Assembly (NCBI GenBank): GCA_037577475.1
Contig: CM075202.1
Span: 11,775,501 to 11,839,500 of the forward strand
Length of the DNA stretch: 64,000 bases
Reading direction: 5' to 3'
DNA from: Chaunax sp. Z400
Lineage: Eukaryota > Chordata > Actinopteri > Lophiiformes > Chaunacidae
Part shown: positions 37,360 through 48,750 of the stretch, piece by piece
Layout of the letters: each line of letters starts with the position of its first letter
Numbering within the stretch: the stretch's first letter is position 1
Program-made: the position numbers and the translations under genes
The notes under the pieces: generated by a model
Databases searched by the model: none
Seen by the model: only the letters and a program-made list of their open reading frames with translations
Told to the model about the DNA's origin: nothing

Positions 37360-40099
37360 GGTGGATGGAGGTTTCCCCTTTAAATTCCACTTCCTGCACT
37401 TTGAAGTTTTAGTAACACATCTACATGCCAAAATAAACAAGTGCACATGTTCACATGGAACACATGCATACAGTACAAGTACACAGATACAAACTTGCTC
37501 ACTTTACAGGGTCACACAGGTGACAATCAGGGAACTCTTCCTTTCTAAATGTTTCTAGGACATTGTAAAAACCAAAAGCAGAAGCAGCACTTGATATGTA
37601 ATGGAAATGGAACATATTTCCTAAGTGAAAAGTCAACAGTATGATTATAATAGTGTTTGCAGCTTTAGCACAGTGTCAGCCCAAAATCAATGTTTTTATG
37701 CTTGTGTTTGCTTCCTGTAGTAACATTTTGAGATTAATTAAATATGCATCTGTGTTGCAAAAAGGCTGACATGTGAGTTTTCACACCTCCACACAGGATA
37801 TATTTTCATTTGAGTGGCTTTAAAGAACTCCTCAGTCAAATCTGTGCACAAATCATGTAAAGTCTGGTAAATGAATCAGTGGCAGGCTTGAAGGATTTCT
37901 AAGAGAATTAATGTTGGGCTGATTAGATGGATTAAACAGATGGATAGACAGATTGGTGGAAAAATGAGCGGCTCAATGGATGGGTACTTTGTTTAAATGA
38001 TGTATAATATATTTTTGAATGTCTGTGACTAATAAACACCCTCAATCATATTTTCTTTGAAATTTAACTATACTCAATTTTAAGAGATTCAAAAAATGGT
38101 TGTGAAGAAATGGATGAGAAGTAAGAATCATGTGAAAGCAAAGGAATTTAAATCTGTCAACAACAGCATGTAAATCTGAAAACAGATTAATCCTGCTGTA
38201 ATTGTAGAAGACAAGGCCAATGTGCAAGTGGGTGAGGGGTGAAGAAAAGTTGGCAGTGGGTATGAGGTAGGCCTAATGCTTTACATAATTTGCCAAGGGC
38301 ACCAGGCAACATGGGAAGAGTCTTTCACAGGAATTCACCCACAGGGAAAATGCAAAACCTACACTCTTGGCAGTCTTTAACAGAAGGTCCAAACATGTAC
38401 AGTCAGTAAGGAAACACTTGTTAGGTCCTTGAAGTGGCAAAAAAAACCCAACTTTTTATTGAAGTGGCAAAAAAACAAAAACCTTTTATATATGGCTTTC
38501 CATAAAGCACACTTTCAGTAAGCAAGTATGTGTAAGAAGTATTCTTTAATGTGTTCTAATAATGTTCCTGAAAAATGATTGCTGGATTTCTGAACAATAA
38601 CAATGTAGACTTCTTATGCATGTTTATATACATTTAGGTATTACCAGTCATAAGTAAATAGTCAACATGTGGGTTTATTTAACCACATAACCATAGAGGA
38701 ACACAGGATCAGCCCTTCCCCTTCACATTTACACTCACACACTCATGGACAAACAATTTACAATACAACACACTGGATTTGAAAGCCTAGTGGGAAGATA
38801 TCTCAAGCCCAGGGGCCATCATTAAAAATCATTCAAATTAACCAACCTGTGCACACAATGCTTTGCAAAGGGGGCAGCCATCACAATACCTTCCCTTAAC
38901 CTGTCCAATCGCGCCCATGCAAATATCCTTAGTTAAGAGTCAATGGGAGACAAGCCTCTTGCTATAGGGGGATTTGCATACCCTGGCTCCCTTCCTTCAA
39001 TTTGGTTTCAGATAACAAAATGTTGTTTTTAATATTACCCTCTAGGGAAAAGACTCATTTGGGCTTGTACAGAAAAAAAAAAGCTTGGGACACATCCTCA
39101 TTGATATGCTTAACATTTTGCACACATATAAATCAGAGTGGAGCCAAAATTTCGGTCAAATATTTATTGATAATCTATCTGTATCATTTTGCTTCTTTTT
39201 ACTGGCTTCTTACTGATGCTTTAGTGAGTTTACATGCAGTATGTCTTTCACCAACCAACCTTTTCTTTATATGTGGGCTATATTTCATTGCAATCTCGCA
39301 CAATATAGCTGCTGTAAAACTAAAACAAGATTTCAACAGAATAAAATGACCTCCTCCTCCAGGAAAAAGTGACTGGAATAATGCTTGTGGGCACAGGTGT
39401 GTATAGGATTTGAAGCCTATAGGTTGCAACAATATAACATGTATATTATGCCACAAGCCTGCAGTTACAGTATATGCAGTGGCACGCCTGCTATAAGTTA
39501 ACAGCACTATGATTTTAGAGTTAGAAATGTGTGAATTATAATGTACACAAGGTCGCGAAATGTCTTTCATGCTACTTCATTTAACCCATGTCTAATACAG
39601 TATAGATAACGTTATAAAGAGTACAGTCTACACCTTCTGTACATAAAAAGTGGTGAGATTATGATTCGGCTCTAAATAAAATTACCTTGACTGTAAATCT
39701 TGATATTTTTCTGTCTACATGTCCCATTTCACTGAGCACTCTGTCCACGCTGTTGAATTAAATAATGAAATTTGCAGTCCTTGGTCATGTGTGTCGCCTT
39801 TTATCAGGACACTATTATGACTGCCCTGCGACAATAGGCTGGTCTGGGGTGATGATAATTACAATTGACCAGGACAATACGGTCACGTATGGAGGAACTA
39901 ATACAATGAGAATACACATTTAAATACAAATAAAGCATTAACCCCCTTACTCCCTGGAATGAATGGCTAACCAAGGTCAGGCTTGGTACAGGGAGGATGG
40001 AGAACTCAACCAAAACAAATCAGCATACACAGGGGCCACTTGCCTTAATACAGACTAAAGCAGAAGTTATGCAACACAAATAAGAAAGAACGTCAACAT

Positions 40100-40720
40100 T
40101 AGTCATCTTTAAGAGGGGGTTGTTGAGAAACAGGCTCAATTTGTTCCCAATTTAAATATGGATTGTTTTGAATTGATGCAAAGGCATCATCAGCAAGCTC
40201 CCGTTTAAGAATCCCAATGGCAACTTGAGAAATAACCCGGATAACATGGTCTTAATCATTTCTAAGTAATAGATCCCCACAAAAAAAATTTAAGTGACCC
40301 TGAATTTCTGTAACTGTCCTTGTCTGATTGAGCGCAAAAGCTAATTTTATGGTAACACGATAAGACCAAGGTTTTCCTTGTTTTATCACTGAGCAACATT
40401 TGTATTTTTTAATACCAGCAGGCACTCTACAAACAGGTAGCAGAGCAGAAAGCATAACTTCACTTTCCAAACCCCTTCCGCAATTGTTTACTCCGTCCAG
40501 ACTCATTAGGTTCATTCTGCTTTTCACTAGAAGACAAGTAATTCATGAATTGTTGACAAAATGCATATAGCGCGGACTTCCAGGCAAAACGCGCCTTTGC
40601 CAAATGTAATGTGTGATGACTTGGTGCCTTAAAGATGCTTCGTAAATTTGTGAAAAATCTACTTGACACGCTGCACTGCAAACTGATACATCATAATTAT
40701 TACACCAACATTTAAATGTG
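40100..40720 (-). pseudogene. possible degenerate coding remnant, unidentified
   Basis: On the minus strand one frame stays open for about 90 codons (ending GDLLLRND). It meets a single TAA, then continues for a further 51 codons of protein-like composition (starting DHVIRVISQVAIGILKREL). A neighbouring frame upstream is also open. No family was recognised and no splice structure is evident. It could be a decayed mobile-element gene or a chance open stretch. Confidence 0.2.
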
Positions 40721-41191
40721 ACCAATTTTCAATTGCAGAATATAACTGAGCTATTTTTTTTTTATAATTTGGAACTTTTCAATAATTAAGTATGTGTTGT
40801 AGATACCGCAAAGCAGCATAAAGTTATTTTGGTTGACAATGGGTCATTTTCACGTGAAATAAATTGTCTATAAATACATATTGTACGTTTTTTCAGAAGT
40901 GGAATCACTTTCTTCCATATGAATTGATATTCTAACTTTTCCCATGCACGTTCAAAATGTAATGGTAAAAAGTCGGACGACAGCGAAGTATACTACACTG
41001 GACATGCGCAGTTCGCACACGCTCAGGAGCGCCAAATTCACCGGGATGCAATGGAGGGGAGGAGCACTTGTAGAGGAGGCTGCCGTGTTTAAAATAATGT
41101 CAACCTGCCTTCTCGCCGGGAGAACAAGCCCAGCGCAGATAGCGAAAGTACATGACCAGCGCAACTTGCGAGCCGCTCTACAGATATTAAC

Positions 41192-44100
41192 ATGACTCGG
41201 CGGCCCAGAAACAGGTAGGCTCTAACACACGAAATGCTCTTAAATATGAGTGTTTTGTGACCTTCCTCTTTACGTGCGTATTATTACGTAGTTTTTCTTC
41301 TTATGTTTACCTTCATTTCTGTTGGATACGGCGTGAGTTGTGGGTTATGGGGTGTATTTTCATTGATTTTTTTTTCATGAGTCCTTTAATTTTTCCAGAT
41401 ATTGAATTTGTGAATAGTGGTGTTGGTGTTCCGCTCGCGCGCCCATGACAGGTGGTGGTCATCTGGCATGTGCGCTCCTCGCGTTACTGTCAGTGGTGAG
41501 ACAGAGAAAGGTCTCTCTCTCTCTGTGTGTGTGTGTGTGTGTGTGTCTCTCTCTCGCTCTCTCTCTTGCTGACACACGCACACACGCGTTAACATCGTTC
41601 GGCGAGTGACCATGTGTACATGTGTCACGCTTTGGACAAGACAGCGCTTGAACATTGGTTCATAGGAGCCTACAATACATACATAGTCAAACGCAAAGCA
41701 GCACGGCGTCTATCTATGACTAAACACACGCAGAGACTTGACTGCAAGGCAGCAGTGTCCTAAATTTAGTTTAGGAAGGTTTTGAAAATATTATTGATAT
41801 TTATTGGACTTCATACTCCAGTTAGGTCCCTTAGGAAGTTAATCTGAAACTCGCCTTGATTCAAGTTGCTTCCACCCCGAAGATCGCCGCAGCATCACAT
41901 ACAGTGAGGGGTGAACGCTGGTATTTTGGAAAATGTGCTTTATGTAGCGTCTCCTAAGAGCGCTGTCTCCAAGAAGGGGCTGCATTTCTTATTTAGCTTG
42001 CTTTGACAAACGAATCGCGACAAATTGTAGCCTCAGTCACCCCAGCCGCTTACCGCTTGCTCCTTCTTGATGGGCATCGATCGGCAACAGCATCTGGTTC
42101 CTGATATTAGGCTTACGTGACAAGTTTTTACCCGAGTTTTGCCAATTATAGTTTCGGTGTGGACCGTGGATTTACATAGATAAGCGGAAGAAAGTGTAAC
42201 GCGAATTCAAACAAGGTCAGTATTAGTGATGGTTTTATGATCAAGTTTGCAATTGGTTCATAGGTCTCAAGATGAGTTGAATATGCTGTATTTGTTGAAC
42301 TGTCTGCTATTTTTATTTCTTATTTGGTGTCAAGCTTATCTCTTGAAAATGGTTTAATTGTTTCAATGGGAAAATGTCTCATATCAAACAGCTTACAAAT
42401 TAGGGCTTAACTATGTACTACACGTATATTTTCTTATATATTTTTGAATGGTCAGTTTGTCAGTCAGTCATGTTTTTGTGTAAATGATCCTGTATATCCT
42501 CCTGTAGCTACAAGCATACGCACCTTCCAGTGGGGTTCCTATTCACCTGTTGCACGTATGACACCAGAGTACCCTACCTGGCTTCCACGTTGTCCATGCT
42601 CTACACTCTGATTGGTTAACCAATCACTCAGTGTGTGTGTGTGCGTGCGTGTGTGCATGCTTGACTGTGCTGCACAATAGCACTGCAGGTCTGAACATGC
42701 CAAGGTCACAAAATTATGATCGCATTTGCCAATCCCAGTATCTGTGGAAACCAAAAACACTGGAACCTGTTCATCCGTCTTCCCCCCTCCCATTCACTCT
42801 TCTTCTCTCTTCTCTCTCTTCCCATTTGGGTGTCTTGGCTATAAGCCTGCACCCAAACCTTCAAGAATGACTGGTTCTGTCTGTGTTGACACCTGATGAG
42901 TTAGAGCGTGCTGAGTTCTCTATGTAAAGAGACGACTAGGGAGTAGTTTGGGAATGGACTACTTATTGTGCTATTATTTATCTTGCTATTATCTTGCACT
43001 ATTCATTTTACAAACACATTTCCCTTGTTCTAAATTCTCTGTCTTCCTCACTGTGTCTGCAGTGTTTACAGTAGTGAGGAGGATGAGGAGGAGACAGAGA
43101 TGTATGAACATGATTATGATGGATCACTGGCAAAGGCAGGGAAACGACACCTTGGCAAAACACGCTGGACACGAGAAGAGGTACACACACACAGACACCA
43201 GTGTGAACAATGCAATACCTGTTGCTCATTACAAAATATTTAATACAGGCAACATGTTAAAGAAAAATTGCCTCAGGAGGGATCACCTCTTTTTAGTATT
43301 TTCTAGTCTAACCACATTCACTGGCTATTATGTGCATTTAGCTAATGATTGTGTTTATTGTATCGGTGAACATTATATGTCTGTCTAACTGCAGTATGCT
43401 GTTTCCTTTCAGGATGAGAAGTTGAAGAAACTCGTTGAACTTCATGGATCAGAAGACTGGAAACTCATTGCAAGCTTACTAACTGTGAGTAATAGGTCTG
43501 TGCATGCACACATTCAGGCACATTATAGAGCAAGGTGAGCATAAGGTACATTTGACAACATAGTCACATGTTAAAGTGGCGACAGAGTAAGACGGTTGTT
43601 TACTTCTGTTATTTTTAAATTCACAATTCGCTTTATATCCATGCAACCTCCCATAGCATTAGGAAGATTAACCATTCTCTTGCTTTCTGACCTTCCAGAA
43701 TCGTACAGATGTGCAGTGCCAGCATAGGTGGCAAAAGGTTCTTAACCCAGAACTCATCAAAGGACCATGGACTAAAGAGGAAGACCAGAGGGTAAGGAAA
43801 AAAACCTGTTAAGAAAACTAAACAAACTCAATAATTCATATAGAAACGATTGAAAACCAGTGATTGACTATGATGGTAGAACCTTCACATAGTAACATGG
43901 AGTAATAGTAAAATACTACTGACAGGAAACAGGCAATCAAGTGTCATCCAAGGTAAAAAAAGAAGAAAAAAAAAGATATGTATGTTCCGGTGTGATTAAA
44001 GCAACCATTCTGTAGCAACTCCTTGGCTGCTGTTGCACATTTTTAGTTTCTCAAAAAAGTCACCATTACTCAACAAGTACCATGTTTAGTTTCTGAGGTA

Positions 44101-47100
44101 TTTATTGAACGAGTCCAAAGGGGTTATATTTCCACCCAGATGCCAATTTAATGATTAGCAGAGTGGCTAACGTTCCAGTGGAAACTCCCTCACTCCCTCT
44201 CCACCAGGTGTTCTCAGCCACCTCCTTAAGTTGAAAGATAAAGATGGAGGGTTGACATGAGCAGCATTCAGTGACACAATGTACACGTTTCTGAGAGTTG
44301 TGTGCGTAACTAACCAGTTTTTTTTGTTGTTGTCATCTTCTCTCTAACTATTCTACTACTCATATACCTGTAATCTTTTCATCTTGTTATTTTTCTTTAC
44401 TCTATCCATTTACTTCTCCCTCTCCTCCCTGTTATTGCTCCTTCCTTCCTCTTTCCTCATGGCGCTCCATTTACTACCATTTACTTCTCTACCTTTTCAA
44501 TGCTCTTCCTCCTCCCCTCTCGTCTTTCCTCTTTCTCTCTCCTGCACACACACACAAACACACGCCCACCCCAGGTGATCGAACTGGTCCAGAAGTATGG
44601 AGCCAAGCGCTGGTCTGTAATTGCCAAACACCTGAAGGGGCGTATCGGCAAGCAGTGCCGTGAGCGCTGGCACAACCACCTGAACCCAGAGGTGAAGAAG
44701 ACATCATGGACTGAGGAGGAGGACCGGATCATCTACCAGGCACACGAGAAGCTGGGCAATCGCTGGGCCGAAATCGCTAAGCTGCTCCCTGGCAGGTGAG
44801 GTTAAGAATGAAGAGTGAAAGTGAAAGGTGAAAAAAGAGAAGCTACGTGAATTACTGAGCCCTTTTTGGTCATCTGTGAAATGTTACGGTAGAAAAGGTG
44901 AAAAAGACAGGAGGATGCTAAAGGAGAGAGAAAGAATAAATAAACGGAAAAAGGATGAAGTGAGCATACAGGATCTGAAAGAGGAGGGAGGTGTGAATAC
45001 GGAAAGAATTTCAGTGTCATCATCTGAAATATAGGAATACAGAATGATTGGCAGGAGAGAAAAAAAGCTAGAAAAGACGATGTTAGGACAGGTTAGTCTT
45101 TATATAGAAAGGCCTAGAATCATTTGACAAAGATGAAGGGAATGGGAGAGAAAATACTGTAGTTTTAACATGAGTGTAATTGCTCTATACTGATAACATT
45201 GTCATTTCTTTGAGTATATGCAAATATGTGACCAAGTCTGTTTCTGTCTGTAGCAGACTGTGTGTGTGTGTGTCTGCTTTTATAGTGCTATCAAGCACCA
45301 CTACAGTCCTGAATGTATTTGCATTTTGCACGCTTTGTTTTGTAATGAAGACACTGTTTGCTAATATGTGTTATCCATGACATCCAGAACTGACAATGCT
45401 ATAAAGAACCACTGGAACTCTACCATGAGGCGAAAGGTGGAGCAAGAGGGCTACCTTCAGAGCGCGTCAAAGAACAACAGCTCCTCACTCTCCATCAACC
45501 ATGGCTACATCAAGACCAACAATCAAATCATGGCTTTCCCCCACCACTCACCCAATCCCGCACAGCTGCCTCCCTTGTCGCCGCTCAACTACCCCTACAT
45601 CACTGACACGCACCGAGTGAGTCGGCTTTAAACCTAACCTTAGCGTGCTGACAGGAAAACTAAATGATGTTGATCGCGTAGCTGTAGGTGTTGTCTTCGT
45701 TTAATGTGGATATATTTTTGATTGGCTTTTTCAGGTACCTTTTCCCATCGCCTTGCATTTGAACATTGTCAACTTTCCCCAGCATGGAACTGCTGCTATA
45801 CAGGTAAGAAAATCAATCAAGTAGACGCAGTGGATTTGATCACTATAGTGATGCAACCGGTGGGACTGCAACGAGACGATGAGCAGGTTTGCACTGCTGC
45901 TAGAATGTGCCTCATGCTCTCTCTTTTTTTCCTCAGAGACATTATTGTGAGGAGGATCCCGAGAAGGAGCAGAGGGTGAAAGAGATCGAACTGCTGCTCA
46001 TGTCAACAGAAGATGAGCTCAGAGGCCAACCATCACTAGCAGTGAGTCTTGTGGTTGTGGGCTTCACACAGTGTTAAAGTGTGGCAGCACAATTTATGTG
46101 CATGTGCATTTGACCCTGGTTGTAAGGACAGTGGTTTGGATTTGTGTGTAAGTAGGAGGAAACATCTGGGGGTCTGTTTCTGCAATAGTGACGAAATAGG
46201 ACCTTATCACCATTTTTGTGTGTCTGCATGGCCCCTTGTGCAACCCAACACTTCTGCCACTCTTTACATTAAAGTTCCCTTTCTTCTTCTCTTTTTCTTG
46301 TTTGTTAATTTTTATACCTCCTCCTATATTGTCAGACTCGCATTTTCTCTCTTGTGTTTGTTTGACACTCGCCCTACCGTGCATTTATTTTCAGATGATT
46401 GTTCTCTGGCAGTTATTTCTACCTCTCACTTTTTATATCCTTTTCTTTTTTTTCCCCCCCAGATGAATTTGCCTTATCCAAGCTGGGCCAGCCAGAGCGC
46501 TTTGACCATCAACTCAGACAATGTGCCAATGTTATTACCTCATCACCAGACAGTGCCTCTCGACCAGAGCTGTCTGCCTGAGGAGAGTGCTTCTGCAACG
46601 CGTGCCCAGAGCAATAATGGCAGCAACAATAACAACAACAACACCAGCAACAGCCATCACAGCAGTCCTACGTTCTCAAATCCTATTCCAGAGCTCATGG
46701 AATCTGTCATTGATTCTGTAAGTGTCTGCATTTAGTTCATCTTTGGCCTATATGTTAGGTGTGCTATAACCAAGACAAAACAAGAAGATAGTGTAGCAAT
46801 TAGCCGTATGAACCATACTCAGCAGTGGGCGTTGACCCATTGGTACCCACCCTTTTCCTAGAGCCTCTCCTCAGTGGGTGAGGCCACTACCTTTGGGCTC
46901 TTGGAAAGAGGTGTTCTCAGAACTGGCAGGGTCTTTCCCAGTCAGGGCCCAAGAACTGCTCATAGTGGGGGGCTAGTTTCATCTACTCAACTCCCAAGCC
47001 TTCATCAGGCAGAAACCTACCCTTTTCACCCTCACAGGTAGTTAAAGTAACTGCGTGTGATCAGAATCCATCCAGTCACCAATCTGCCACCTTCTGATAT

Positions 47101-48656
47101 CAGCAATCAGTCATTCAGAATTCAGAGTTTCTGCTTTTGTTTTACATCTTTTTTTTCCATTTCATAAATTTCATTTATAACTTGTCTTTGAAGTCATTTC
47201 CTCCATCTCCATGTGGTTACAACCAAGTGCACTCCCATCTGCCATGTTACTGCGTTAAAATAAACCTGTCAGCCTGGTTTATTGACTGGTTCCCTTTCTT
47301 GTTTTTCAGTTTCTCCACCAATCAATGAGCTCAGCACACCCTGACAATGACAATTTGCCAATGAGCTTGCCTGTGGACTCCAAGCCTCTGATAAACCACA
47401 CGGTCAGGCCCCAGAAAGAGAACGACATGTGAGTGGCTCTATCTGTATTGTATTTTATTTTGCAGAATTTGTGATGCATGAGGAATTGTAAACAGTTGTC
47501 TCTCTTTCTCTCTCTCTCTCTCTCTCTCAGGTTCAGAACTCCAAACATTCGTCGTTCAATCATGGAGTCATCTCCTTGTACACCCACACCTTTCAAGTCA
47601 GCCCTGGCCCTGCAGGAGGCCAAGTATGGGCCCCTCAAACTACTGGTGAGTTAGAGACTTTAAAAATATCTTAAGGCTTGAATTTGCCACATTAACATCT
47701 GTTGTGCTCGATTTATTATCCTCGTGACTCACTGGAGGATTTGTGTCTTTTCCAGAATGTCCCTTTGGAGCAGCAGATGGTAGAGTCCATCAAGCAGGAG
47801 CCCATGGAGTGCGCCATTGAGCAGCCTCCACTTAAGAAGATAAAACAAGAGGTACTTTCCACTCAACATAAGCACTTACAGATAAATGTGAGACAATGGT
47901 TTTAGTTTTTAAAAATGAAAAGCGGAACGTATTTTCAGTTGCAACTGTGGAAGCAAACGTGGGTAATTGATCAGAGGTTGTTTGTTTTTTTTTTATTCCT
48001 TTTTGCAAAACACATGAATTACAATTACTAGTGTGTGACCATGGTATGTTTTGGGTCCAAGGTGGAGTCCCCATGTGAGAGGAGCCCATGCATGCAGTGG
48101 GAAGGACAAGAACTTAACACACAGCTCTTCTCCCCCAACGGCCCCGCACAGGAAGTACCTGTAAGCTCCCTCAAAGTTCACGTCCCCTAATGTGAAGCTA
48201 TCCTTGATTACACACATATGTCCTTAATCTTCACCTAAAAATAACAATCAAGCAGGCAAAATATGGAATACTCCCCCGTCCTATGAGTACAGTTGTTGCA
48301 CAAATCAGCCTGACTTCTTGTTAAGATATATTTTCTGCATTTTCCATCAGGACCTACTTACGAGCTCATTATTGAGCGAAGATGGCCACAAAGCCTACCA
48401 CCTTCCGCGCAGAGGCATGGGTAGCCCACCACAGGTGTGTCTTAAGTTTGTGTGCATGTATTTATGATCTATGCTGAAAAAAAATAATACCAAAATTGTC
48501 ATGATTGCATGATTAAAACTTGTCGTCCTGTCTTTCTCTGGCCAACAGCAGCTCAGTTCTTGGGAACAGGTGACCTGTGGGAAAACGGAGGAGCATGTTC
48601 TGGCCTCGGAGCAGAGCCACAAGTACATCAACACTTACCGGACACTAGTCATGTAG
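41192..48656 (+). CDS. myb: transcription factor c-Myb (15 coding exons, 601 aa)
   Basis: Exons: 41192-41214, 43063-43180, 43413-43484, 43699-43791, 44575-44795, 45388-45616, 45735-45803, 45937-46041, 46463-46717, 47310-47428, 47531-47645, 47756-47851, 48062-48160, 48351-48434, 48549-48656. The total is 1806 nt with consistent phases. The DNA-binding region has three Myb repeats, each with three spaced tryptophans (W43/63/82, W95/115/134, W147/166/185). R2-R3 is nearly identical to mammalian c-MYB, including redox-sensitive Cys130. The CBP/p300 KIX-binding helix is in exon 8, a TPTPF segment in exon 11, sumoylation motifs at K486 and K503, an EVESP phospho-motif at the exon 12/13 join, and the end is RTLVM. 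N-terminal KRHLGKTRWTREEDEKL and synteny identify MYB rather than MYBL1 or MYBL2. The family is a nuclear activator of blood progenitor genes. The human protein is 640 aa. Confidence 0.97.
41511..41568 (+). repeat. compound (CT)n(GT)n(CT)n microsatellite
   Basis: Alternating CT and GT tracts lie about 300 bp into MYB intron 1. Confidence 0.9.
42178..42190 (+). promoter_or_regulatory. GATA-ETS composite motif in MYB intron 1
   Basis: AGATAAGCGGAAG places a full GATA site (AGATAAG) directly against an ETS core (CGGAAG). Such pairs are typical of blood and endothelial enhancers, and MYB is a blood-progenitor gene. Activity is an inference from motif content only. Confidence 0.35.
45937..46041 (+). 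CDS. myb: MYB exon 8, CBP/p300 KIX-binding helix
   Basis: Residues 276-310. VKEIELLLMSTEDELRGQ (289-306) corresponds to the human KIX-contacting helix with the L-x-x-L-L core, so the main coactivator contact of the transactivation domain is conserved. The acceptor CCTCAG and donor GCA|GTGAGT are clean. Confidence 0.9.
46463..46717 (+). CDS. myb: MYB exon 9, Asn/Ser/His-rich insert in the regulatory domain
   Basis: This phase-0 exon encodes residues 311-395. LPEESAS matches the human protein. The following human segment, with the leucine-rich LLEFAETLQFIDS motif, is replaced here by a tract of N, S, H and T residues (NNGSNNNNNNTSNSHHSS) and then IPELMESVIDS. The AAC/AAT-rich DNA (about 46613-46650) looks like expanded trinucleotide repeat. 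The exon length (85 codons) is close to the human one, so content rather than length differs. Confidence 0.9.
46718..47309 (+). other. MYB intron 9; no exon 9A counterpart seen
   Basis: In mammals an alternative exon (9A) lies between exons 9 and 10. All three forward frames in the GC-richer part of this intron (46.8-47.04 kb) are broken by stops within short distances, so no long in-frame cassette is visible. Confidence 0.5.
47498..47528 (+). repeat. (CT)n microsatellite forming the MYB exon 11 polypyrimidine tract
   Basis: A CT repeat runs straight into the acceptor CAG of exon 11 (exon starts at 47531), so the polypyrimidine tract is itself a microsatellite. Confidence 0.9.
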
Positions 48657-48731
48657 ACAGAGACAAATGTTGATCTGGAAACATCAACAATCCCTGCGCT
48701 GGACGCAGCGCCGTGGGTTACATATTTGTTG

Positions 48732-48750
48732 TGGTACAACAGTTGGGAGA
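48732..48750 (+). promoter_or_regulatory. miR-150 target site in the MYB 3'UTR
   Basis: TTGGGAGA (48743-48750) is a perfect 8-mer seed match for miR-150-5p. TGGTACAA, just upstream and three bases away, pairs with the miRNA 3' part. In total 17 of 19 positions are complementary to the miRNA as I recall it. MYB is the best-known miR-150 target in mammals. The site lies about 75 nt past the stop codon. Confidence 0.75.

Larger units (their letters stand above)
35689..41191. promoter_or_regulatory. divergent HBS1L-MYB intergenic interval
   Basis: HBS1L (minus) and MYB (plus) are head to head with 5.5 kb between start codons, so both promoters lie here. The MYB-proximal 250 bp contains several CpG dinucleotides and a CATGCGCAG element. 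AGATAA GATA motifs occur near 35.95, 36.34, 39.01 and 39.60 kb. In mammals the corresponding, much longer interval holds MYB erythroid enhancers. No intact gene is seen; the 71-codon frame at 36.2 kb has no support. A (GT)n tract lies at 37312-37350. Confidence 0.6.
41215..43062 (+). other. MYB intron 1
   Basis: This 1.85 kb intron separates the 8-codon first coding exon from exon 2. It contains a CT/GT microsatellite (41511-41568) and a GATA-ETS motif pair (42178-42190). In mammals MYB intron 1 hosts a transcription-elongation block with a stem-loop and a long T tract. The longest T run here is 8, so an equivalent cannot be claimed. Confidence 0.6.

Noticed and set aside
41215..43062. Intron 1 elongation-block stem-loop with poly-T as in mammalian MYB
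   Set aside because: No T run longer than 8 and no convincing adjacent stem-loop was seen.
46049..46735. 228-codon plus-strand frame
   Set aside because: Only the part from 46463 to 46717 is MYB exon 9. The upstream part reads through intron 8 without similarity to MYB.
46800..47040. GC-richer stretch in MYB intron 9 as a counterpart of mammalian exon 9A
   Set aside because: Stops interrupt all three forward frames within short distances.
41192..48656. MYB paralogue MYBL1 or MYBL2 as the identity
   Set aside because: The N-terminal sequence, KIX-binding helix, paired sumoylation sites, RTLVM terminus and HBS1L/ALDH8A1 neighbours all point to MYB.
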